Below the pieces are notes generated by a model, which was not told where the DNA came from, made no database searches, and saw only the letters and a program-made list of their open reading frames with translations. A DNA stretch of 64,000 nt from NCBI GenBank assembly GCA_947579605.1, contig OX388314.1, forward strand, positions 10,909,982-10,973,981, read 5' to 3'. The number at the start of each line of letters is the position of its first letter. Position 1 is the first letter of the stretch. This DNA is from Athripsodes cinereus. Taxonomy: Eukaryota; Arthropoda; Insecta; Trichoptera; Leptoceridae. A program made the translations under genes and the position numbers. Of the stretch, positions 56,594 through 64,000 are shown piece after piece.

Positions 56594-57334
56594 GTGCCTC
56601 AAATCACATACGCTGCTCGGGTTTGGTCACACAGGTTGTCTGTGGGTACCGTGTCCCTCGCTGTGCTTAGAGGTCAGAGGCTTCCCCTGCTCGCGGTAAC
56701 GGGTGCCTACCGAACGGCTGCAAGTGATGGCCTTCCAGTTATTGCTGGTGTCTTACCGGCAGATCTCGAAATTTTAGATTGTGTAGCTCGACGGGGTGTC
56801 AGGGCTGGAAGACGTGTAGAACATCTTGGTATACCTGTTGAAGCAGGAACCGGGATAAGGGATATATCTAGGGCAATCGGCAGGATTCGTGAGAGAACAA
56901 TGAGTGTTTGGCAAGACAGATGGACCACTGGAGGAACGGGTAGACTTGTCTACAAGTTCTTTCCGGATGTCCGTGAAAGACTGAGAATGAGCTACTTGTC
57001 CCTTGACCATTTTTCCGTACAGCTTATCACTGGACATGGGCAGTTAAGAGGTAAACTTTTTGAGCTAGCATTGACCGATAATCCATGGTGCACATGTGGG
57101 ACAGGAGCTCAATATGCGGAACATATCCTTTGGGAATGTCCTTTGATGATGGATGCAAGAGAGGAAATGATTCTGGGTATGACTGTTGACACTCCTCGAC
57201 CCATCTGGTTTGGGGAAGTGTTTCTAAATGCCACAAACGCTTCACGCTTTAAGACATTCGTAGATGTGTGGGTCTCAAGATGGGATCTGCTGCGTCAGCC
57301 GGGTCCCCCGCCCACTGACGTGGTAGGATCGTAG
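56594..57334 (+). CDS. C-terminal half of R1-type LINE ORF2
   Basis: About 246 codons, open at the 5' side (the GTG at 56594 is internal to the family protein). It contains ITYAARVWSHRL, LLAVTGAYRTAASDGLPVIA, GVLPADLEI and HFSVQLITGHGQLRGKLFE, and the Cys-His motif WCTCGTGAQYAEHILWEC. The wording of the VTGAYRT…GVLP.DLE block is characteristic of R1-clade LINEs. The polymerase and endonuclease are missing. The frame is unbroken although the fragment sits in a DNA-transposon-like shell, which suggests a recent event or capture. Confidence 0.82.
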   Translation: MPQITYAARVWSHRLSVGTVSLAVLRGQRLPLLAVTGAYRTAASDGLPVIAGVLPADLEILDCVARRGVRAGRRVEHLGIPVEAGTGIRDISRAIGRIRERTMSVWQDRWTTGGTGRLVYKFFPDVRERLRMSYLSLDHFSVQLITGHGQLRGKLFELALTDNPWCTCGTGAQYAEHILWECPLMMDAREEMILGMTVDTPRPIWFGEVFLNATNASRFKTFVDVWVSRWDLLRQPGPPPTDVVGS

Positions 57335-57401
57335 ATGCCAACACTGGCATAGTTGTATTAAAATAGAGAGAGTCCAAATATTAAAAAAATCTTCACCTAA
57401 A

Positions 57402-57500
57402 CGGATAAATAGGAGTCCTTGGACTCCTGAAATATCCGAGAAATAAAGATATTTCAACATACCCGGATATCTCAGAAGTCGTGGGACTTCTATTTATCCG
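57402..57500 (+). repeat. Hairpin in the R1-type LINE 3' UTR
   Basis: CGGATAAATAGGAGTCC and GGACTTCTATTTATCCG, plus inner GAAATATCCG/CGGATATCTC, pair across a ~35-base centre. Fragments recur at 23505-23570 and 43905-43950, so the structure is a family trait, perhaps a reverse transcriptase recognition site. Confidence 0.65.
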
Positions 57501-57992
57501 CTCTTCTAAGCAAAACTTTTGTCCTCACGGGCGGGCCCTATTGAGCAGCCTGAAGGGCTGGCCGGCCAATACCGCGTCGTGGGAATCTTTTATGCTACAT
57601 TTACGTCTTCGATGCCCCTCTTAGGAGGATAAAATGCAATCATAAACGAATCAAACACAATAAATAAACAAAGCTTAACAACAATGAACTAACAAAGACC
57701 CAAAAAAATAACAAGTAAGCATAATAATTATCAATGTATATAACAATATATTTACATATATTTAATCAAAATCTCCATCTCTACACATATAATAACGTTC
57801 AGCTCCACACTCACAATGCAAAAATTACAAATGTCAAATTGCGCTATAGTTAAACTACCCCCGAGTGTGGTATAACGTTATTCCATGGTTTATACCACAG
57901 ATTACGGTTATACCACGTTTCTAAATAAGATTTTCCCTATTCCGTGGTATAAACCATGGTATAACTTTATGCCACGATTCTAAATAACAGTG

Positions 57993-58432
57993 TTTTTTTT
58001 ATCTTTAATGTGAATATTTTCGATCCATAATATTGGCTATTGCATACATTAATTAGAATTTCCTTGTATTTTTATATTCGCTTATAAAATAATCAATCGT
58101 ATTTTTCTCGCCTTTATATTGTACTTAAATGTAAAATGATGAAATTCACACAGGTCTAAACAATCTTTGTAGAATATAAACCAATCAAGGATTTGTGCAT
58201 TTAGTGTTTATGAATAAGGTAAAATTATACAATGGTAATATGGGTATTTGACAGAATGTACCTACATTATATCAACAAATAAAGGGAAAATTTGAACGTA
58301 AACCTAATCCCCATGTTCTTTAGTCTTTGCGTAGCGTCATGATGCCCGGAGCAGGAGTATACATCTCGTATAAAATGACGTCTAAAGTGTTGTAAGAAAC
58401 CATACAGCACACAATTACATACATACAAAATA
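57993..58432. other. AT-rich DNA, nothing recognised
   Basis: No supported feature. Confidence 0.5.
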
Positions 58433-58691
58433 CACTGAGAAAAATACAAACGAAATTTCACAACGAATCATTGGTACGTACTATCAGATTAGGACCAGAG
58501 ATCGTACAAACGATTCATTAGTACGAATCTATAATATTAACTCTTCGCAAACAAGTTGTTGGTAAATTTACCAATGATTTGTTTGCGAAGAGTTAATATT
58601 ATAGATTTATACCAATGAATCGTTTGTACGAACTCTGGTCCTAATCTGATAGTACCGTACCAATGATTCGTTTTGAGTATTTTTCTCAGTG
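58433..58691. mobile_element. Foldback MITE, possibly Tc1/mariner-type
   Basis: CACTGAGAAAAATAC and GTATTTTTCTCAGTG form the ends of arms of about 115-120 bases, flanked by TA on both sides (TA duplication). The interior is a continuous palindrome around GGTAAATTTACC. A TA target favours Tc1/mariner, but no transposase is present. Confidence 0.8.
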
Positions 58692-58959
58692 TACAATACA
58701 AGTAAAATGATAAAGATTTCAAGAAGTTTTTAAGTTTAAAATTATTTAATGTTTCACTAACGTGTCTACGACGTATGCCACAAAGCCACCTAACACTTAC
58801 ACCAACGAACTGCTGATGTCATCAGGGTTGAATATAAAATTACTATAATATGAGAGAAATAATCATCAGTATATACATAAAACTAATAAGCAATGTTAGA
58901 TGGAGATGCTTTGGTAATAATTAGTTGAGAGGTCGAAGGATTCTGGACATTAATAATAT
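58692..58959. other. AT-rich DNA, nothing recognised
   Basis: No supported feature; possible decayed downstream part of the Penelope-like relic. Confidence 0.45.
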
Positions 58960-59230
58960 CTACTTTGTGAGGTAGGCATTTATTAATTTCCAGAGCCTTT
59001 AAACATTCTGCCAGCGTCCCTTTCTCTTACAGTGTAAGACCACTTTATTATTAACATTTCTTTCTCAATGCAGTGGTCTGCCATTTTCGAAAATCTGGAC
59101 AGTCTGTAGATTCTGTGGTGCTCCTTCAACCTCGTGTTGATTGATCTTCCTGTTGCTCCAATGTATCTAGGTTTAAATTCGATGCATCAGATACATCAGA
59201 ATCCATTCTCATCCAATTTGTTCATTATTA
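58960..59230 (-). pseudogene. Penelope-like element relic (GIY-YIG endonuclease end)
   Basis: On the minus strand NKLDENGF with stops, then RYIGATGRSINTRLKEHHR and, after a gap, FSKMADHC. YIG(A/E)TGRS..TR..EH is the hallmark of the GIY-YIG endonuclease domain at the C-terminus of Penelope-like retroelements. The copy is short and has stops, so it is dead; I see no polymerase part in the window. Confidence 0.7.
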
Positions 59231-60207
59231 GGTATTAAGTATCAGCTTATTGTATGTAGGTATGTTTTTCGAAGTATTTCTTTGGTGCTGTTTAGTGGAG
59301 CATCTATCTTAAGAGCGTGAGAAACTATGTATTTATTTTTTATGTGTTTATTAAATATTTATTTTTTACTTCTTTCTGATGAAATATTTATTATTATATT
59401 CTACTTGTGGGATATAATATTATACCTACCGTGATGATAAAGTAACAGTTGTATATTATTGGAGAGACACGAAAATAAAATATTAAATGTACTAATTATC
59501 TTATAATATTTTCATAATTGAGAAATAGATCCAACTAATCAGCTCTTAATTAGTCTAAAAAATTAAAAAGCTTCTTTGATAATATTACACGAGTCACTAA
59601 TTAGACACAGCTAATTACACAATTTATCTACGCTTTTGGGCTCCAATTAATTTATTATCAAGCTAAATTGCACAAAATGATATACTGAAAATAAGAAAGA
59701 CTCTTAAATCAGAAAGTATCTTCATTAATTTGGGATTAAAAAATTGTAAGTAAGTATTTAAATAGATAAATTAGCAATAATAATAATAATATAAATCTTT
59801 ATTAAGAGAACAATATAATAGACGAAATAATATTTGTACATAGTAAACAATAATCCGTAACTTTTTGTTAACAAAAACGAAATAAAAGATATCACAGTTG
59901 AAAGGCAAAGTAGTTCTGGAACTCATGCATTTGTAAATTTCATCATATGAAAAGTACAACTGAAAATACGCCGCGCATATGTTATGTATTAGGTTATACT
60001 TAAAATACTCCAATAAAAAAAGAAACTCTTTCTACATACTGGCTGATACACTACATATAAAGTAATTGTTTATATAAAGTATATTTCTCATTGATTTTCT
60101 TCTCAACATTTGGTTGACTGGAAGAAATAGCTATAAAAACTCTTTTTTGTCTGTTTATTGAGTTGACGTCTATTCTTTTCTTTGTCATATTTTATTTGTT
60201 TGCAAAA
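59231..60207. other. AT-rich DNA with a short (TAG)n-family trace
   Basis: 59395-59440 (CTACTTGTGGGATATAAT, ACCGTGATGATAA) resembles the family's 3' block. Otherwise unassigned. Confidence 0.35.
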
Positions 60208-60395
60208 AAAGTCTCGTGGATAAATATTCCAGATTTATTAGCAAAAGAAGACGGGTGCATAAATATTCCAAATTTATTAGCAAAAGAAGACGGTTGCATA
60301 AATATTCCTGATTTATTAGCAAAATAAGACTGGTGCAGGAATCTACCAGATTTATTAGCAAAAAAGACTGGTGCATGAATCTTCGAGATTTTCAT
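60208..60395. repeat. 39-bp minisatellite, about 4.5 units
   Basis: The block ATTTATTAGCAAAA recurs at 60233, 60272, 60311 and 60350, exactly 39 bases apart, with GGTGCATAAATATTCC-like spacers. Because 39 is divisible by three, two minus-strand frames stay open and read as repeats of FANKSGIFMHPSS. I regard it as a minisatellite rather than a gene. Confidence 0.85.
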
Positions 60396-60724
60396 TACTA
60401 AATCATCATTACCATTACACTTAGGCAGAAAGGATCAAGCACCACTTATTCCTATCCTTGCGTTTTTGCTTCCGTTACTATTTAACAATTCTTCATGAAC
60501 GCTCTGCTATTCACCGTATTTAACATACGTCCATACTGGAGGCTCTGGTTTAAAAGGTCTTGCCATTAAATTCTCAGACATTAAACTTTTAAGTACAATT
60601 TCTCTCAACGATAAGTACCTTTGTCTTTCTGTCTTGATTAATGCTATTCACATGTTCATTTTTTAAACTGTTTACCTAGTATGGACAAATAAAGTGTATT
60701 CGATATAGACATCTGTAGGTATAT
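60396..60724. other. Unassigned, slightly less AT-rich DNA
   Basis: No motif that I can support. Confidence 0.4.
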
Positions 60725-61315
60725 AGAACGGTTATTATGCCAACGTTATTGTATGGCTGTGAAACCTGGGCCCCGTACAGATTAAGTCCTTGGAGAAACT
60801 ACAACAACGTCAGCTAAGACAGATTTTAAAAATACGGTGGTTCCACAAGGTGTCGAATGCCGAAGTTCTTAGGAGAGCCAACTGTTGCAGTATTGGAATA
60901 TTGGTATCACAAAGTATCATGCGTTGGTCTGGTCATGTCATCCGAATGCACAATAACCGACTCCCAAAAAACATAATATTTGGGAAGCTCGTACATGGGA
61001 GAAGAAATCAAGGTGGCCAACGTAAGCGATACAAAGACGTCCTTCATACCATCTTGAAGGACAATAATATCCAGCACACCTGGGAACAGGACACTACTGA
61101 TCGCGCCAAGTGGAGAAAATTAATATACATAGTTACAGCCCAAATGACAGAAACACCAAGGCCCACCTGCGGGAGAACATCCATGTCCCAAAAGCGACAG
61201 AGTGTGCTTGTCTCAGATTGGTCTATTTAGTCTTATGAGATGGCACAGTAGAGTGGATGCAGCACAGTCAGATCCTCCGTGAAACTGAAGCGCTCACGAT
61301 ACTCGCTTTGTCGAG
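60725..61315 (+). pseudogene. 5'-truncated RTE-like LINE relic
   Basis: Upstream, TLLYGCETWAPYR is readable in one frame. From 60790 an open frame of 146 codons reads KLQQRQLRQILKIRWFHKVS, NAEVLRRANC, MRWSGHVIRMHNNRLPKNI, GQRKRYKDVL and DRAKWRKLI. This is the C-terminal segment after the reverse transcriptase, as in the element at 12472-13497. A frameshift near 60780 separates the two parts. The catalytic core is missing. Confidence 0.78.
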
Positions 61316-61842
61316 TTGTTGGCATATATACATAATTCGGATAATCATATTTGAATAAGTTTTAATGTTTTAATAATATTCCCACAAAAATCAATTTCAC
61401 ACTTTTGGAAGATGGTAGCAATATATAATTCATAGGAGAGATATATTGTCATTTATTGAGGATTTGAATGATTATTACAGTACGTACATTATATCTATGT
61501 AGGTACTACAAACTATAACATTTTAAATTTACTTTGCATATTACGTACGTAGTTTACACTAAGTACCTATTTTGTTTGTTTTCTGCTGCGTCGCTCGTTA
61601 CCTAAGAGTTAGGTATGTCATTAAGTACGAGCTATTTAACAGGCATGTTAGTAGTAGTTAATAGTGATTAGTTTGAAACTTTGGTGAAATGTTGGACTGG
61701 AAAACTTAATGGAATAGTGTGAAATATGATAACATTATTATGAATAATTATTATTATGGTTACAATGACAAATTGTCCAACAACATGCTATGATGGATGG
61801 AATGACATTGAAAAATTGACTTAGCTATGATGTAATGATAAT
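61316..61842. other. AT-rich DNA, nothing recognised
   Basis: No supported feature. Confidence 0.5.
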
Positions 61843-62100
61843 AGTCTTATGTCGCGCTCTTTCAACATCGCGATTTCAGCTACCAATAGAAGAAATCGCT
61901 CGAATTTGTTTTAACGGCCGACCCAACTGCGACAACGTTTTCGCGAAGTAGGAAAATTTGCCGCTGTCGTGATACTCGACAATGTTCGCATACATTTATT
62001 TAGTGCGCAGTACTGTTGATAGCCGTAGTGCCGTAATCGAGTTTTATCTTGCAATTACTGTTTGAAATTGGCGCGCAGTACACCGTTACTCTGATTTTAT
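61843..62100. other. CpG-richer island without a frame
   Basis: About 250 bases with many CpGs (ATGTCGCGCTCTTTC, AACGGCCGACCC, TTTTCGCGAAG, AATTGGCGCGCAG) in otherwise AT-rich DNA. No TE motif or open frame is seen. It could be a promoter or first exon, a conserved regulatory element, or an unknown repeat. Confidence 0.3.
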
Positions 62101-62454
62101 GTAATATTGGAAATCCTCCTTACATTCTCAAATTATTTCGGGTATATTATGACAGTATTCAGTATGACGCATTTTCATATCTCTTTCACTAGACTCATTC
62201 ATTTTTAAATAAAATGTTTTTGTATTTAAATAATATATTGTAATTACATTAAAACATACTTCTTGGTCAAACGGAAATTAAAACAACTATGTTTATTTAC
62301 TTCTTTTAAGGAAAAACAGCGATGTATTATGGACATTGATTATGCATCAAGAAAGACATTTATTTACCTCGGATTGTGTTGGTAATGTAGGTAAGACAAA
62401 GTATGCAGTTTTAATTTTGAACCAGCCTAGTTGAATTATTCAAATTAATTCAAC
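62101..62454. other. AT-rich DNA, nothing recognised
   Basis: No supported feature. Confidence 0.5.
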
Positions 62455-62545
62455 CCCTGAAAAAAGTAGAAACATTCTCTTCACTCCGAGAATCGAACCC
62501 ACGACCTCTTGGTTAAAGACGAATGTGAAGACCGCTAATCAACTT
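62455..62545 (-). repeat. tRNA-like segment, possible SINE head
   Basis: Minus strand: GATTAGCGGTCTTCAC…CCAAGAGGTCGTGGGTTCGA TTCTCGG. The second block contains a perfect B box. The A-box side is weak, and no tRNA clover can be closed. Confidence 0.5.
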
Positions 62546-63066
62546 ATTTGGATAGCTACCAACTAATTAGGGAGTTATGTTAAACATGGTACCTATGGAA
62601 TGAAGCATTTGAATTTGAACAGAAATCTGGGTATAATTATGAAGGGTATGATTACAAGTAATTTAAGAAGGAGATCTCACCACTATGTGAGATTAGTAAG
62701 TGCTCAAGGAAGAAGAAGGAGAACTCTTTAATGATTCTCTGATGGCGCAAAAAAAGTTTCCGGTGAATAGCTCCCGAAGAAAACTCAGGATAAGAAAATT
62801 GCGAAAGAGGTTTTGTTTATCAGTGGAAAAAATGGTGGTGAAATAGTGGGTAGGTAGTGGATACCTCTTTGTAAGTGGGTAGTATAAATAAAATTCATTT
62901 CTACTAAAAGAGCCATGTATTCCACATACTGATACCAGGAAAAGTATTCGTAATGACTTAGTAAGAGACGAAACAATAATTTATTGTATACACGTTAATT
63001 AATAAAAAATGTGTATTAATAAAATGTTTAGTGCTTAAATTCCAACCAAGATTGTGAGATAAACAA
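62546..63066. other. AT-rich DNA, nothing recognised
   Basis: No supported feature. Confidence 0.5.
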
Positions 63067-63084
63067 TATGTATGGTTATGGGTC

Positions 63085-63533
63085 CTCATTCATTCTTTCC
63101 ACGTGCCCAAACCATCTTAACTTATTTACATTCATCCTTGTTATTACACTAACTTTCATTCCACATTCCTTTCGTATCTCACTGTTACGCACACGATCTC
63201 TCAGACTTTTACCACACATCCTTCAATAAAGTAAATAAGTTAAGATGGTTTGGGCACGTGGAAAGAATGAATGAGGACAGAATGACTAAAAAGATATATT
63301 TGTCTGAGAGGAATGGTGCTCGGAGACGTGGACGTCCGAGGATTAAATGGCAAGATCATTTAAATCAAATCCTACAGGACGGTCACGTGTTGAGCACGTT
63401 GAACAGGAGAGCATGCATGAGGAATTGTATGACAGTGACGGAAGCGAAAGATGTGTGCAAGGATAGAAGGAAGTGGCGCTCGATCCTTTCTGCCTACCCC
63501 GCGAGGGAAGCGGCGTGATGGTATGTATGTATG
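63085..63533 (+). mobile_element. RTE-like LINE insertion with 5' inversion (twin priming) and TSD
   Basis: TATGTATGGTTATGGGTC flanks the insert (63067-63084 and 63534-63551; its start merges with the tail repeat). The right part, from about 63230, is in plus orientation with a GTAT tail. The left part (63085 to about 63225) is the adjoining LINE segment in reverse orientation, and some 40 bases around CAAACCATCTTAACTTATTT are present in both. Structure and TSD match twin-primed reverse transcription. Confidence 0.88.
63258..63518 (+). CDS. C-terminal fragment of RTE-like LINE ORF
   Basis: 86 codons: MERMNEDRMTKKIYLSERNG, ARRRGRPRIKWQDHL, NRRACMRNCM, DVCKDRRKWRSILSAYPA. Upstream, FGHVERM-type codons continue the family frame. 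Nearly the same sequence is at 53514-53770. The fragment lacks catalytic residues. Confidence 0.75.
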   Translation: MERMNEDRMTKKIYLSERNGARRRGRPRIKWQDHLNQILQDGHVLSTLNRRACMRNCMTVTEAKDVCKDRRKWRSILSAYPAREAA

Positions 63534-63551
63534 TATGTATGGTTATGGGTC

Positions 63552-63786
63552 GGTCTGTGGCCGCGTGGACTATAATAGCTGTTGCTACCAGACGGAGTGT
63601 AATTGTTATTCATTTTGGTAATTCAATAAACGTTTTGATAACTGCTGTGCTGAATACACTTCTATTTAATGTAATTTTTGTGAGAAGAATTTTTAACGTA
63701 AGATTTACACATCCAACTCTATAAAGTTTGCTTTCGTGTCAGTGTATCCAGTGATTTATATTGTGTAAGTAATTTTCTATTTTAAA
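63552..63786. other. AT-rich DNA, nothing recognised
   Basis: No supported feature; an 83-codon frame here (63473-63724) is mostly LINE tail and chance. Confidence 0.45.
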
Positions 63787-63796
63787 TTTACTCCTA

Positions 63797-63931
63797 CTAC
63801 AACTACTGCTACTATACCATCACAGCATATCCCACAAGTGGGGTAACCAGCAGACCAGCTGCAGGTAAGAAACATGCAAGCTGTCCTCTTCGTGCCAATA
63901 TAAAATCAAGACATTCAGGATGGGTGGCAAT
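63797..63931 (-). repeat. (TAG)n-family element with TSD, 5'-truncated
   Basis: TTTACTCCTA lies at 63787-63796 and 63932-63941. Starts with degenerate TAC repeats on +, then CATCACAGCATATCCCACAA through CATTCAGGATGGGTGGCA. Confidence 0.82.
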
Positions 63932-64000
63932 TTTACTCCTAGAGTTTGAGAAAATAGATATGCGATGGTATGCAATAAAAAAAGGTATGCAATAAAAAGA

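Larger units (their letters stand above)
56259..57992. mobile_element. TIR element (class unassigned) containing an R1-type LINE fragment
   Basis: CACTGTTATTTAGAA at 56259 is mirrored by TTCTAAATAACAGTG ending at 57992, both flanked outside by T runs. Just inside each end the TTATTTAGAAA block recurs (about 56343 and 57925), and palindromic GGTATAAACCATGGTATAAC-like motifs are repeated on both sides. The interior holds an R1-type ORF2 fragment with its 3' UTR. No transposase is visible, so the element is either non-autonomous with a later LINE insertion, or a chimera. Confidence 0.7.

Noticed and set aside
57861..57992. Operator-like palindromes (GGTATAAACC/CCATGG)
   Set aside because: Explained as subterminal repeats of the TIR element, since they recur at its other end.
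58459..58722. Open frame across the foldback MITE
   Set aside because: Frame lies in palindromic TE sequence with no protein similarity.

Overview
The window looks like an AT-rich stretch of insect nuclear DNA, most likely from a moth or butterfly. This is inferred from three things: Helitron copies with the A|TC...CTAG|T signature and body sequence common in Lepidoptera, the very frequent 'aggtacctac'-type motifs, and the LINE and SINE families present. I found no host gene that I can name. Almost everything recognisable is a transposable element (TE), complete or decayed, separated by AT-rich DNA in which I see nothing.

Layout. 1-6547: a minus-strand, apparently non-autonomous LTR element with identical LTRs and about 5.2 kb of interior without a recognisable gene. 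6797 to about 11960: a minus-strand non-LTR retrotransposon (LINE) with an intact gag-like ORF1, an intact endonuclease/reverse transcriptase ORF2, and a third open frame between them. 12447-13525: a 5'-truncated RTE-type LINE. 14-34 kb: SINEs, a dominant family of short elements ending in (TAG)n, one small Helitron, hAT-type non-autonomous elements, and short 5'-truncated LINE insertions, two of them with perfect target-site duplications (TSDs). 34411-37007: a 5'-truncated LINE with reverse transcriptase and RNase H. 37-44 kb: an inverted repeat with a LINE in one arm, a hAT-like element with an exact 8-bp TSD and a nested (TAG)n copy, and a tRNA-derived SINE. 44501-45531 and 52626-55203: two Helitrons in opposite orientation that share an internal foldback and a LINE fragment. 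56259-57992: an element with terminal inverted repeats that contains an R1-type LINE fragment. 58.4-64 kb: a foldback MITE, a Penelope-like relic, a 39-bp minisatellite, RTE-like LINE tails and a textbook twin-primed LINE insertion.

The window is best read as a record of nested transposition. LINE machinery (intact at 6.8-12 kb, partial at 34.4 kb) could have mobilised SINEs and (TAG)n elements. Helitrons carried an older LINE insertion with them as they spread. The best candidates for further study are the non-coding LTR element, the three-frame LINE with its 3' hairpin, the (TAG)n family, and the TIR element at 56.3-58.0 kb. All family names rest on motifs read by eye; no database was searched.
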